Shown here: positions 1-9,147 of the stretch, piece by piece
Layout: each line of letters begins with the position of its first letter
Position numbering within the stretch: position 1 is the first letter of the stretch
Position numbers and translations under genes: made by a program
From: Podochytrium sp. JEL0797
Taxonomy: Eukaryota; Chytridiomycota; Chytridiomycetes; Chytridiales; Chytriomycetaceae
Length of the DNA stretch: 18,983 nt
Direction of reading: 5' to 3'
Assembly (NCBI GenBank): GCA_027596195.1
Contig: JADGJG010000468.1
Coordinates: forward strand, 1 to 18,983
Notes under the pieces: model-generated
The model's database searches: none
What the model saw: only the letters and a program-made list of their open reading frames with translations
What the model was told of the DNA's origin: nothing

Positions 1-110
1 TATACAGATCGCTGATTGCGAAGTTGCTTCATATTAATATCAGTACGCGTCCAGAATTATGCCTATCAGTTAGTACCTTGGGTCAATATCAGCAAAACCT
101 GTTGGAATGT

Positions 111-155
111 GATTTTCAAGAGATTGCCAACCCCAATTAGAATTTGGCGCTATTT
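111..155 (+). repeat. Diverged direct repeat, copy A
   Basis: This ~45-base block recurs in the same orientation at 418-462 with only four differences. Read in one plus frame both copies give nearly the same peptide, with core RLPTPIRIW. Two of the differences change an amino acid and two do not. The flanks do not obviously match. It may be a remnant of a dispersed element or of a repetitive gene, but no open frame of useful length contains it. Confidence 0.75.
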
Positions 156-417
156 CGCAACCACCAATCAACTTCAACTGGAGTTCAGCATATTATACGC
201 ATAAAATAGGCACTCCTGGCCCAATCTGTTGCACACAGCCCATCTAAATAGCCTTGCGCACCCCATGCGCATGGCCATTTTCGATCCACCAAAAATCGAT
301 TCTGCGAGTTGCTCAGCATTTTCTGCTTTAATTAGGTTAGTTTTATGTGCTCAATGCGTGCTTGGTGCAAATACTGAGCGTTTTGCGATTCAAAAGTCGC
401 CATCAGTATTTTGCGCT

Positions 418-462
418 GATTTTCAGGAGATTGCCAACCCCGATTAGAATTTGGTGCTATTT
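418..462 (+). repeat. Diverged direct repeat, copy B
   Basis: Second copy of the block at 111-155, same orientation, about 307 bases downstream, with the shared core agattgccaacccc. No terminal inverted repeats or target-site duplication were seen around either copy. Confidence 0.75.
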
Positions 463-634
463 TGACTCGTGCATTCCTCAATTCGTCTTTGGTGCCACAA
501 CAAGGTCGTGTCACCACCGTGAAAGAGTCGCAGGCCACAACGTTTGCGACAACGTTTATGCGGCGGCTGCAATCCACCTACGCGCAGGTCTCGCGACAGA
601 TGTAATAAAGTCCCGTTGCTTCCCTTATCGAGAT

Positions 635-640
635 TTTATT
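635..640 (-). promoter_or_regulatory. Poly(A) signal for proteasome beta-7 gene
   Basis: AATAAA on the minus strand (tttatt on plus), 48 bases past the stop codon of the beta-7 gene. Position and match to consensus fit a cleavage/polyadenylation signal. Confidence 0.6.
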
Positions 641-687
641 CAGCAAACGTCAAAACACGCGTCCAAATTTTGCAAAATTCCCTTTTT

Positions 688-2048
688 TCACGCTCCGTAT
701 CCACGAATCTTCTCAGCAAACGCCCAGTCAACTGCAACACTATATGGATCCGTGATTGTAACTCCAGCGCTGGTGATGGTCGCGCGTTGGAACTGCAAAA
801 CACAAAAACAACGAGACTCAGACGAAACCCAAAAAAAATCGCCACCGCAGGGCTCGTTATTTCCATACCTTGTTCATACTTCTGGCATCACGGTAGTACA
901 AAACACGCATACAGTCCTCAATGATTGCTTTCGCCTGCTCCTCCGTGATGTTTTCCTCTCCAATCGTGTCCATGGCTTTTCTCAAAATAGGAAGGGCGAG
1001 GTGTCCTCCAAATCCGGTCGCGATCGTGCTGCTCTTGTAAGCGGTTCCTTGGAGGTCAACGAATCCGAGGAAGCTGTGGGTTGCGGAAGGCGAGACGCGT
1101 TTACAACAGCCCGCCAAACCAAATTCACACATAAAAAACACACCTTTCGTTGTCCTTCACACCAGCGATAACCAAAGAGTTCCAAAGAGGGTTCACTTTG
1201 GTGCGGCGGGCGTACATGACGCGGGACATGTATTCGAAAACGTTCGCGGGTCCCAAGCTGTGGCCGTCGTCGAGGTACTTTTCTTTGGTCCTGTTTGATC
1301 AAGTGATTAATAACGATGCATTGGGAGGGAGAACAAGCACTTACTCCAAGTTCTCAAGCATGTGCTGAATGTGTTGCAAATCCGAAATGTCGCCCGACAC
1401 ACCGACGACCGACATGTCGCCCACTTTCAGCAGTCTCTCCACGTCACGGAAACGAGCCAAACTTCCGTATGAAGCTGGAAACAAAGCGGGGGTTTAATAC
1501 TCTGGTTCGAATGGCAAAATCGCTGGTCCGTTTTCGTTTCACGCGCGAATGCCGATGGTCTGGAAATCAATCCAAATTCGATTGATATCCAGACAGATTC
1601 TGATGGTGACCGTGTGGACCGCTGCGCTCTCTCGTGAATGTGCAAACAAAAAGGGTTTTTTTACCCAAGTTATCGGCCGCAAGCATGACTCCACCGTTGA
1701 ATTTGATTCCAATAACAGAGGTTCCAGTCACAACGGGTTGTCTAGTGTATCGATGGTGGCAGCAAGGAACGCAGGGAAGCGTGGAAGTAAATAAATCAAA
1801 GGCCGCGTGGTTAGTTGTTTTTTCCCCCCGCACCAGCGCCAACAGCAAAACGGACTCAACTGGGTGTGTGTGCGGGGCAGGTGGGATGGGTTCGAGATGT
1901 ACTCGGCGCATGAGAAGCCCGAGAAGGTCTTCTCGGCCCGGATGCTCGGGTGGTCCTGGGCCATGGCGCCAGGGAGATAGTCGTGCGACTCGAGGAAGGT
2001 CTCGTCTCTCGAGCGGGGGTTTCCCCAGTTTCCGGGATGGCAGTCCAT
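688..2048 (-). CDS. PSMB4: 20S proteasome subunit beta type-4 (beta-7, Pre4)
   Basis: Six exons: 2048-1861, 1741-1665, 1474-1345, 1290-1144, 1073-869 and 792-688, joined by GT-AG introns of 119, 190, 54, 70 and 76 bases, giving 283 residues. Family landmarks appear in order: the start of the mature domain TQQPVVTGTSV (about residues 62-72), NGGVMLAADNL, SYGSLARFRDVERL, VVGVSGDISD, MYARRTKVNPLWNSLVIAG, FLGFVDLQG, ATGFGGHLA and RVLYYRDARS, ending in a Pre4-like IRGYGA. This subunit belongs to the beta ring of the 20S core particle in cytosol and nucleus. It is a non-catalytic beta subunit; its roles are structural and in particle assembly. The ATG at 2046-2048 gives an N-terminus like that of yeast Pre4. 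A C-rich tract ending in CAG lies just upstream, so a 5' intron is possible. The first donor is the unusual GTTGAG, supported by phase and by the Q-Q-P junction. It is divergent to the Sm D1 gene. Confidence 0.95.
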
Positions 2049-2412
2049 ATGTGCTGGGAGGGGGGGGGAGGGAGGGGGTCAGCTGCGTTTCTTTTTCAAA
2101 CGGACGCGTACTGTTTTGTTTTTTGGAGATTTCTGATTTTCGTCGCTTCAAATAGAAGGAGGAAAACGAAATAAACCATACAACAAGGAGAATGTTGTAG
2201 GACTGAGAATATTCCCGTCTATCACCGTATAGGAGATTGCTCCTTCGATATTTGAGTTGGAGGTGGAGAATGCCACACTCAGGGACCAGAACGCGTCAGC
2301 GTGATATTGACACGAACGCAATGAAAGAAGAATGAAGATCGAGTTCGCTAGAGCACAACATGACAATGGGGTAACCCAGCACAGCACAGGCAAGAAAAAA
2401 AGATTGCGCAAA
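2049..2412. promoter_or_regulatory. Shared divergent promoter region, PSMB4 / SNRPD1
   Basis: These 364 bases separate the start codons of two divergent housekeeping genes and must hold both promoters. I see no clear TATA box. A G-rich run at about 2057-2078 on plus (C-rich on the PSMB4 strand) lies immediately before the PSMB4 ATG and ends in CAG on that strand, so it may be a 5' untranslated intron acceptor or a structured element. Confidence 0.5.
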
Positions 2413-3297
2413 ATGAAGCTCGTCAGGTACAAAGCGCTTTCTGCCCGCACCCGCCAGCCTTCCTTGCCCTGCACCCGGATGCCTTCTTGAGCCAGCTAGT
2501 CCCGCAGGAGATTGTTCGAAACGGCACCGCGAGGGAACCGCAGCTGGCTGGCTCAGTTTGCCAACTGCGCAGTGCTGGTTCCTTGAACTCGCCTTGAGCC
2601 GTGTCGATGCTGGCTGTGTGCTGTCGAGGGATGATGAGGATACATAGACTACAGAGGAACCACCACAGCAGTGTGCCTTGAAGAGTGCGGAACACCGTTC
2701 AGCTGCGCTTTTTCGCCAACGCAGCCCACACACAACCCAAACGCTTGGCTCACCTGCCCATCCCTCCTCGCCACACCCCACACCCGTCACACCACCACCC
2801 ACCTCTACCCAACTAACCCACCCCAACTCCCACCCCCCCAAAAAAGATTCCTCATGAAATGCTGCTCCGAAACAGTCACCATCGAACTCAAAAACGGCAC
2901 CATCGTCCACGGCACCATCACGTCCGTCGACATGCAAATGAACACACACCTCAAAAACGTCAAGATGAGTGTGAGGGGAAAAGACCCCGTGTCACTCGAC
3001 AGTTTGGGAATTCGCGGGAACAATGTGCGTTATGTGATTCTGCCGGACGCTTTACCCATTGATACATTGCTGGTGGATGATGCGCCAAAGAGTAAGGGCA
3101 AAAAGAAGGATGGTGCGTGTTTTTATTCTTGTTTTTTTTGTTTTTTCGAGTTCCAGTGCTGATGGGTTTTATTCGACTTCGCGTCAATAGGTGGTCCCGG
3201 ACTCGGCGGCAGAGGAAGAGGTGGTGCTCGTGGAGGCCGTGGTGGGCGTGGAGGACGCGGTGGACCTCGTGGTGGACGCGGTCGTGGTGGAAGATGA
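2413..3297 (+). CDS. SNRPD1: Small nuclear ribonucleoprotein Sm D1
   Basis: Three exons (2413-2426, 2847-3112, 3191-3297) encode 128 residues. The first exon carries only MKLV plus two bases of an Arg codon; the junction restores the universal Sm D1 start MKLVRFLMK, which fixes both the start and the 420-base first intron. The second intron is 78 bases. The Sm1 motif ([24 protein letters not shown]) and Sm2 motif ([13 protein letters not shown]) are intact, including the Arg-Gly-Asn triad that contacts the uridine-rich Sm site of snRNA. The tail is Gly/Arg-rich with RGG repeats, which in this family carry symmetric dimethylarginine and help SMN-type assembly. The protein is part of the heptameric Sm ring of U1, U2, U4 and U5 snRNPs in pre-mRNA splicing. 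Its 3' end converges on the INCENP gene, with only 83 bases between the stop codons. Confidence 0.97.
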
Positions 3298-3330
3298 GGA
3301 CCAACGCGCTGTGTACTTATTTGCAAAGCC

Positions 3331-3336
3331 AATAAA
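3331..3336 (+). promoter_or_regulatory. Poly(A) signal for Sm D1
   Basis: AATAAA 33 bases after the Sm D1 stop codon on the plus strand, only 28 bases from the opposing INCENP signal. Confidence 0.65.
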
Positions 3337-3364
3337 CAAACTTACAAAAAAGATTATCCCTTAA

Positions 3365-3370
3365 TTTATT
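3365..3370 (-). promoter_or_regulatory. Poly(A) signal for INCENP homologue
   Basis: AATAAA on the minus strand (tttatt on plus), about 10 bases beyond the INCENP stop codon. If used, the two convergent transcripts end within a few tens of bases of each other and their 3' ends probably overlap. Confidence 0.55.
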
Positions 3371-3380
3371 TACAAACACG

Positions 3381-6300
3381 TTAATGGAATCCCATCTGTT
3401 GCTTGTATTGCTCCTCCTCCTCGGGCGTCAGCTCACCTGAAAACAAAACGCATCAATCAGTAACCAAGCAACAGAAACGTCAAAGCAAGTTCTCTCACCA
3501 TTTCCAACCCAGTTCCCAGCCATGGAGTCTCGGAATTTGCGTTGCACTCTGCCCCCTTTGAACACATCTGAATCGCGCGAAAAAAAAACACGTCAACCCC
3601 GAAATGCATACCACCAACACGGCAAATCATTACCTTCCAACACCAACGGCTTCACAGATCCAAAAATCTCATCCGGGTCCCGAACAGTTTGCTGCGTGAG
3701 TGTCCGCATCAAATTCGGCGTCTCAACCCACGACGGGACTGCAGCCTTCTTTGGCTCTGGTTTCGCAGCCGCAGGCGTTTTGGCATGCCCGTCGTCGTCT
3801 TCGGAGGAATCTTCGTCGTTTTCGTCGTCAGAGCTGGTGTAAAGTTTTTTGTTTCAGCAAAGCGGCACACAAAACAAAGAATAGAACCGGCAACAAAGCA
3901 CTCACTCTGGAATCTCGGGAAGCTCTCCATTCTCATCCACAATAGTAGCAGGCCCCGAATTCTTCTTATTCTTTCCTCCAGCAGCACCCGCAGCACTCGA
4001 CGACGAAACAGACGACGACGAAGAACCGCCCTTCTTTGAAACCGGAGCGTCATACAACCCTCCCAAAATCGGATTCACAATCGCCTTGTTGTATGGCGCC
4101 GGCAGTTCCGGTTTCACGAGTCCTTCCTTGATACGCGCCTCGAGCTTCGCGTCAAACGACGGGGTCGCTGGTTTCAAAATGGAATGCACTTTTTGGACGG
4201 GTTTGTTGGTCGGGTGGTGACGCGGGTAGGATTTGGGTGTCGCATTTTCGGGGGTGGGTGCTTTGAGGTTTTTGGTTGCGGGCAACGGGACGGCGAACTG
4301 AGAGAATATTACTTGGTTCAGCGAACCAAAACAAACTATTGAATCGAGAAAGAGACTCTACTCACATCCGTCGCGGCCGAAGACGCCGCAGCCATGGGTA
4401 ATTTCGAAGTCCCCGGAATCTTGGAAACCGGTTTGACTCGACCCCCTTGTTGAGACTGCTGGGGTTGCGAACACAGCTCCATATCCTCGTCATCCGAGTC
4501 CAAAACAATCACCTCCCTTTTGTGCTGTTTTTGTGAGGACCGGGGGGAGGGGGGGGGGGGGCAGATGGGTTTTAGCCGCGGAAAACGAGTTTCGCCAACA
4601 AGGAAAAAAAAGACAAACCTCTTGCACCGAAACAGTCTTTGGTTTTGCAGCCGGGATTTTCTTGGCCGCTTCCATGAGCTAATTCGCGCCAAAAAAAATA
4701 ATTAAAAATCACTCCCTCCCAAGACGAACACACACAGAAACGCGCGGTTTTACCTCCTTCTGCCGTCTCTCCTCCCTCTGTTTCTTCTCCATCTTCTCTT
4801 TTGCCTCCAACACCCGCTTCTCCTCCTCATGCTGCTTTCGAATCGCCTCCTTTGCTCGCACCCCAGCGTCCTTTTTCAACACCAACCGTGACGTCGTAGC
4901 AGTGGTACTTGCTGCAGTAGAGGTGGAGGTCGTGGTGGTTTTTAGTGACGCAGAGACCGCCGAAACTGCATGATGCGCATGATTCTCGGGCTTGAACAAC
5001 GGTTTCGGGATCGCACTCGGAGTCGAATGATACGTGGGAGCAGGAGCAGACGGAGCCGAGCCTTTGGAAGGTGAAGGAAGGAAGGCTGAAAAATTGGAAA
5101 CGAGCTGTTTGCGCACGTGAGGAGGTTTTAGCAATCGAGCCGCAAAAAAAACAACGTCCACAAACAGAAACACAGCCCCTTTCTCACCTTTTCTCCAATC
5201 CTCATAATCCCAGCTCCCCATCCTTGCTCCGACTCCAATCCACCACCCTCCTTCCCACCTCTTTCCCCACCACCCCCACCCGGTGCAGGCGTCTTGGGAA
5301 CAACAACATCACACTCCATTTCCACATCCTCCTCCTCCTCTTCCTCTTCCTCCTCTTCCATCGCCTCAGGCTTCTGCGTGTTCCCAACAAACACTTTTCC
5401 CTTGCCCGTATCCTGCTCCGGATCGATCGAGTCGAACGCAATTTCTTCGGCAGCAATATGGTAATCCTCAATCGACATGTCCACGTCGCCGTCCGAATCG
5501 ATCATCGAGGGAGCAGGGTGGAGGCTCGCTGCAGTTGAAGGGAGAAGTTGTGCGGAAATGGGGATTTCTGTGACAGTTGGGTACTCTACAATGGATGCTG
5601 GAGGTGGGGAGGAGAGGCGTGGAGAATGCACAGACACGTCCGGTGTACGAGAAGATGTGCTGGATTTTTGAGTGCCGGATTTTTGGGAGGAAGAGGCGGG
5701 ACGAGTGTCGCTCGAATCCTCGGCAAGGGAAGCAGAGGTGGTCGAGGTGGTCTTTGAAGTTTTGCTGCTTTTGACGAGTTTGGAGATTTTGGCCAACGAG
5801 GCGTTGAAGCTGCGTGTGGTGGGTCGTTCGTCTTGAAGTGGTGGTTGGGGTTGCTGTTGAGAGGATGGGACTTGGGCGGATACCATCGCGGTCATGGCTT
5901 CCTCCGCCATGGATTCCATCGACTTTTTCTGTTCCTGATAAACAATTTGCTCGATGTCAACATTTGGATGAGGTGGAGAAAGGGAAACTTCTTACCTGTC
6001 TCGATTCCTCCGCTCCACTAAACATAGACTCAGTAACCCCACTTCCACCCGCACTCCCTCCACTTCCCGCACTTCTTCCTCCCGCGGCCAATCCCTCAAA
6101 CCCACTCTTACCCGCCGACACGCTCGCCCCACTCGCACCGGACCCATTTCCGCGTTCATCAAACTTTTTTTTCAACCCCGCCAACCGGCCTTTGATTTTG
6201 CGAATCTCGTGCTTCTCCTCCCTCGGCTGCGGCGGGGCCGCAACAGCAACAACCGCCACAACAGGCGGTTCACTCTCGCGGAACCCAGTCGTCACACCCG

Positions 6301-7463
6301 TATCCATCTCAACCGCAACCATCTCCTCCGACGCTCTTAACCCAACCTTGGCCGTCGCAGCAACCCCACTGTCCAAAATCTTGCTCTTTCCCGACACTCC
6401 AGTTGGTACCACCACAATAGGACCCGCAGGTTTCTCCTCAAACTCTTCCACAAGCCTCGCTCTCTTCAACGGACTCGAATCACTCACAGCGACGCGTTTC
6501 AAGACCGCAGCAGCAGGTTCAGAAACTGGTGCAGAGCCGTGAGAGCGTGTGGGGTGAGATGAGGGAGGTTTGTTGAGCAAAGCAGAATCCGCAGTGAAAA
6601 CGGGGGCTGCGCCCGTAACGCTCTTCACGAAAGGTGCGGAGGTAAGCGATGCGGTAGAGAGCGCGAAAGCATCAACTGCTGCTGTTTTTGTGGAAGCGAG
6701 ACTCAAGGGCGCGTTGCGGGAGGTGGCGGCGGCCATCGAACGAAAAGGATTCTTGAATGATTCCTCCGGCTCATCCGTGTCGTCGTCGCTCGACATTTTG
6801 GGCATTTGGAATTTCGGGATTTTGAGCTGTCGGATGGTGCCGAAGCTGCTCGAGTCGCGCAGGACGGGGCTTCTGGGGACGACGACGGTGGGGTCAGCAG
6901 GGGGTTGTTGGAGCAGCGGTGGGGGGGGGATGGGGGCGACTAGGAGAGGGGGGTTTGCGGTGGGTTTGATGGTCGAAGGGGGCGGGGCGTGTTTGTTGTG
7001 AAGGTGGGCGGTGGGGGTTTTTGCAGTGATTCGTTTGATGGTGGCGGGCGTCTGGCGAAAAGAGGTGCGTGAGACAGGGCACAACAAGCACAGTTAATAC
7101 AACACCTCTGCACTGAAGGTGGAAGCAGCCGTGGGACGCGCTGGTGTAAACTGGGCCGTGTGGAGACTTCTGCATCAACAAACACTGTGTGAGACCCTCG
7201 CAGGCAACACTCCATCCCTTAAGAGCAATAAACACACTCAATCCTTAAGAACCCTCAAGAAACACGCACCCATTCGCTACTGCCTCTTCAATATCGTCCA
7301 TGTAGTTTGCCAGCCACGCAAAGTGCCCCGCTGCGCTGTCGACGAGATCGCCAATTGCCTCGTCGCCAAACTTGGCAAAGTGTCTTTGGTTGTCGCGGAT
7401 CCACTCAGTGCTGCTGCTTCCTGCGCTGGTGCTGGTGCTGCCCGCACTCGCTTTGGCCGCCAT
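3381..7463 (-). CDS. INCENP: Inner centromere protein homologue (INCENP/Sli15)
   Basis: Eleven exons: 7463-7270, 7169-7106, 7051-5996, 5934-5188, 5104-4754, 4678-4619, 4524-4366, 4297-3906, 3833-3634, 3567-3499, 3436-3381; 1115 residues, phases consistent throughout. INCENP is the scaffold of the chromosomal passenger complex: its N-terminal helix bundles with survivin and borealin, and its C-terminal IN-box binds and activates Aurora kinase at centromeres and the central spindle. The CEN-like helix HFAWLANYMDDIEEAV is at about residues 47-62. The middle is disordered, rich in Ser, Pro, Lys and S/T-P sites, with an 11-Glu run (reverse strand of 5326-5360). A short charged helix (KEAIRKQHEEEKRVLEAKEK, then KKQREERRQKE) is at about 770-804. 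The IN-box runs from W1043 (PSWVETPNL) through DPDEIFG (1060-1066) to LEDVF (1073-1077). The exon 4/5 and 6/7 junctions and the small exons 2 and 6 are the least certain. The name is assigned from the two ends and the overall plan. Confidence 0.85.
5326..5360 (-). repeat. Glu-codon microsatellite in INCENP exon 4
   Basis: A tract of GAG/GAA codons on the minus strand encoding eleven consecutive glutamates, followed by an acidic DVEMECD segment. It is prone to length variation and gives a strongly acidic patch in the disordered middle of the protein. Confidence 0.85.
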
Positions 7464-7540
7464 TTCGAAAAAAAGATTTGTTTTTGTCCGAATCGGTTGC
7501 CTCGCTTTTTGCCCACAAACCCACACACTTCTGCAAACAC
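7464..7540. promoter_or_regulatory. Very short bidirectional promoter, INCENP / ankyrin gene
   Basis: Only 77 bases lie between the two divergent start codons, so the 5' untranslated regions are very short or overlap. I see no TATA box or recognisable operator. Confidence 0.45.
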
Positions 7541-8237
7541 ATGGACGGCCCTTCCGTTACATTGAACCTGTCCTCGGCAGGATTGGTTCTGCCATTCCCA
7601 ACCCCAGAGGAATCCATCAAGGCCAGAGACCTCTTCCTGGCTGAACTGGCGCTCCCTGACACTTCCTTCGAGCAGGCGAGAGCCGTCATGGTCGCTCGCG
7701 ACATCCATCTGGACGCGATCATCACCACCGCAACGCAAACCGCATTGCCGCTGCTAGCCGCTGCCATAAACGCCGGAAACATCCGCCAGACCGAGCTGCT
7801 CCTGCTCCTAGACGCCGACCCGACCACCGCCTTGAGCCTCGCCTGCGATCTGGGTGCCCCAACCCGCATAGTGGAGGCCATCGCCGAGAAGATGGCTGGC
7901 GATATTGATCGCGTTGTGGACGGGTACACGCCGCTTCACCTCGCCACACAGCGAGGTTTCGCGAGCATTGCCACCTCACTGATCCACATGGGCGCCGATA
8001 TCGACATCATGGCGAGCAACGGTGGAATTGCATACACTACACTGCATTTGTCCATTCTTGGGTAAACCCGCGGTCACCGCCCTCGTTCTCGCCGAGATGG
8101 AGAGACGTGGATTATATGCCATGCTCGACGTTGAAGACGCGTACGGCCTGCTTGCCATTGACCTCGTCGATGAGCCCGCCGTCCACCGCATGCTTAGCGA
8201 GGCTGCAGCTCGCCATGCTCCCGCTTTCAAACTGTAA
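7541..8237 (+). CDS. Ankyrin-repeat protein, reading frame broken by a one-base shift
   Basis: The frame starts at ATG 7541 and runs 174 codons to TAA 8063-8065. Ankyrin-like helical repeats occupy about residues 66-174, clearest in DGYTPLHLATQRG (128-140), LIHMGADIDI (147-156) and TTLHLSILG (166-174). Just before the stop the ankyrin pattern continues in the next frame (GKPAVTALVLAEMERRGL, LLAIDLVDEPAVHRML) to TAA 8235-8237. Removing one G from the run at 8060-8062 would join the parts into 231 residues. No GT-AG intron of suitable length and phase bridges them. Ankyrin repeats are protein-binding scaffolds; no other domain shows a function, and I do not recognise the family. The gene is intronless and GC-rich, unlike its heavily spliced neighbours. 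It may be a pseudogene, an assembly error or a true frameshift. The start codon lies 77 bases from that of INCENP on the other strand. Confidence 0.65.
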
Positions 8238-8417
8238 TCCACGCATATTATGAGATTCCAAGTTCTCCCTCCTTGACACTCTCTACCACAAGATACAGTA
8301 TTATTCGTTGATTCCATTCCAACAGGCTCATTCCACTGCTTCTCCCCGCAAGTTGGACCATAAAAAAAACCAAAGCCGTTTTTGTGCAACCATCCGGCTG
8401 GTGTGGGAGTTTCCAAA

Positions 8418-8660
8418 CTAATCCTTCATCGTCTTGGTGTGTTGAAACTTTCCGTTCACACACAGCGTGTTGGTTTTGATGTGGCGTGTCCCGTTGTGAT
8501 CGGCGAAAGTGGCTTTCTTTGAGATTTTGGGATTGCCATTGGCGGGCAAGAAGGCACGTGACGAAGCGAAATTTCCACTGGTGACAGGTCCCCCCCGTAC
8601 GCGACCAGGTGGTTCTGTTTCCCTGTTTGGTGCAACGGAAAGTGATCGCTGTGGGCTCAT
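8418..8660 (-). CDS. Doubtful small ORF, 80 residues
   Basis: An unspliced frame from ATG 8660 to the stop at 8418, in a gap with no other gene. The product is basic and polar (starts MSPQRSLSVAP, ends FQHTKTMKD) with no hydrophobic segment and no domain I recognise. The start context (gaaaATGA) is acceptable for a eukaryote, but I see no poly(A) signal close downstream. It could be a real short gene, the last exon of a longer minus-strand gene, or chance. Confidence 0.25.
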   Translation of the reverse strand: MSPQRSLSVAPNRETEPPGRVRGGPVTSGNFASSRAFLPANGNPKISKKATFADHNGTRHIKTNTLCVNGKFQHTKTMKD

Positions 8661-8929
8661 TTTCTCATCATTTTCTGGTGCGCTTTCTTTTTTGTGAATT
8701 CAAACGAATATACGCAGACTACCGCAATCCCAGTCGAATTAGTAAGTTTGGTGACGCTTTGACCTTCCATGATGTGCAAGAACCACTTTTATTTTGGATA
8801 CCCCCCTCGCCAGAAATCAAATCTCCATTTTTCACAGCCAAACTCCTCCGCGGGTGCCAATTATTTCCTTTTTAACTTGAATTTACTTATCCGCAAAGGA
8901 GCGTGGCTCATACTGCTGCAGCCTAATCT

Positions 8930-9055
8930 GCCAATTCCAATGATTCCATGAAAAAGATGTTTAAAGTATTTGTCCCTTATCCTCGCCAGCACCAGTCCCC
9001 GCATTTCCCAAATACATATCAAACGACCACACGATTCCACTGATTCCCATGTGCT
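8930..9055 (-). pseudogene. Decayed tandem copy of the DUF1308 gene 3' end
   Basis: About 8975-9050 matches 9235-9308, the C-terminal coding part of the neighbouring gene, with roughly four in five bases the same by eye (shared ccccgcatttcc and cacgattccactg). Translated on minus it reads GISGIVWSFDMYLGNAGTGA where the intact gene has GNSGIVRSFEMNLGNAGAAS. The adjacent 8940-8970 also resembles the 3' untranslated region of the gene around 9075-9110, in the same order. This is therefore a partial tandem duplication covering the last codons and the 3' flank. There is no start codon context, upstream domain or continuous frame, so I regard it as a relic. Confidence 0.7.
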
Positions 9056-9097
9056 AGCCAACCAATTAATTCTCATAATTCCAAGAAAAAAGGGATG

Positions 9098-9103
9098 TTT
9101 ATT
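9098..9103 (-). promoter_or_regulatory. Poly(A) signal for the DUF1308 gene
   Basis: AATAAA on the minus strand, about 45 bases past the stop codon at 9148-9150. Confidence 0.6.
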
Positions 9104-9147
9104 AAAGGGATAAAAGAACCACCAAGCATGCAAAATACAAAAACCCA

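Larger units (their letters stand above)
1..687. other. Intergenic region, no supported gene
   Basis: I see no convincing gene here. Open frames exist on both strands, but none shows a recognisable domain, and the longest plus frame (347-1171) runs on as antisense through the proteasome gene. The stretch is relatively AT-rich. It contains two copies of a diverged short repeat (111-155 and 418-462) and, at its right end, the 3' untranslated region of the minus-strand proteasome gene with its poly(A) signal. Confidence 0.6.
8238..9147. other. Intergenic region between convergent genes
   Basis: About 900 bases between the ankyrin gene (plus) and the DUF1308 gene (minus). It holds a doubtful 80-codon frame at 8418-8660 on minus, a decayed copy of the neighbouring gene's 3' end at about 8930-9055, and that gene's poly(A) signal at 9098-9103. 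I see nothing else I can support, including no tRNA. Confidence 0.55.

Noticed and set aside
347..1171. 274-codon plus-strand frame
   Set aside because: It overlaps the last exons of PSMB4 on the other strand and shows no domain; the part outside is intergenic.
1500..1520. ggttcga motif suggesting a tRNA T-loop
   Set aside because: No cloverleaf arms can be built around it and it lies in a PSMB4 intron.
2296..2949. 217-codon minus-strand frame
   Set aside because: It lies antisense to the first intron and second exon of Sm D1; low-complexity Val/Gly-rich content, no family resemblance.
5814..6542. 242-codon plus-strand frame
   Set aside because: Antisense shadow of INCENP exons 3 and 4; Pro/Ser-rich translation of the opposite strand.
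8060..8104. A 43-base intron to explain the ankyrin frameshift
   Set aside because: It starts GT and ends AG with fitting length, but it would remove clearly ankyrin-like residues and has no pyrimidine tract or branch site.
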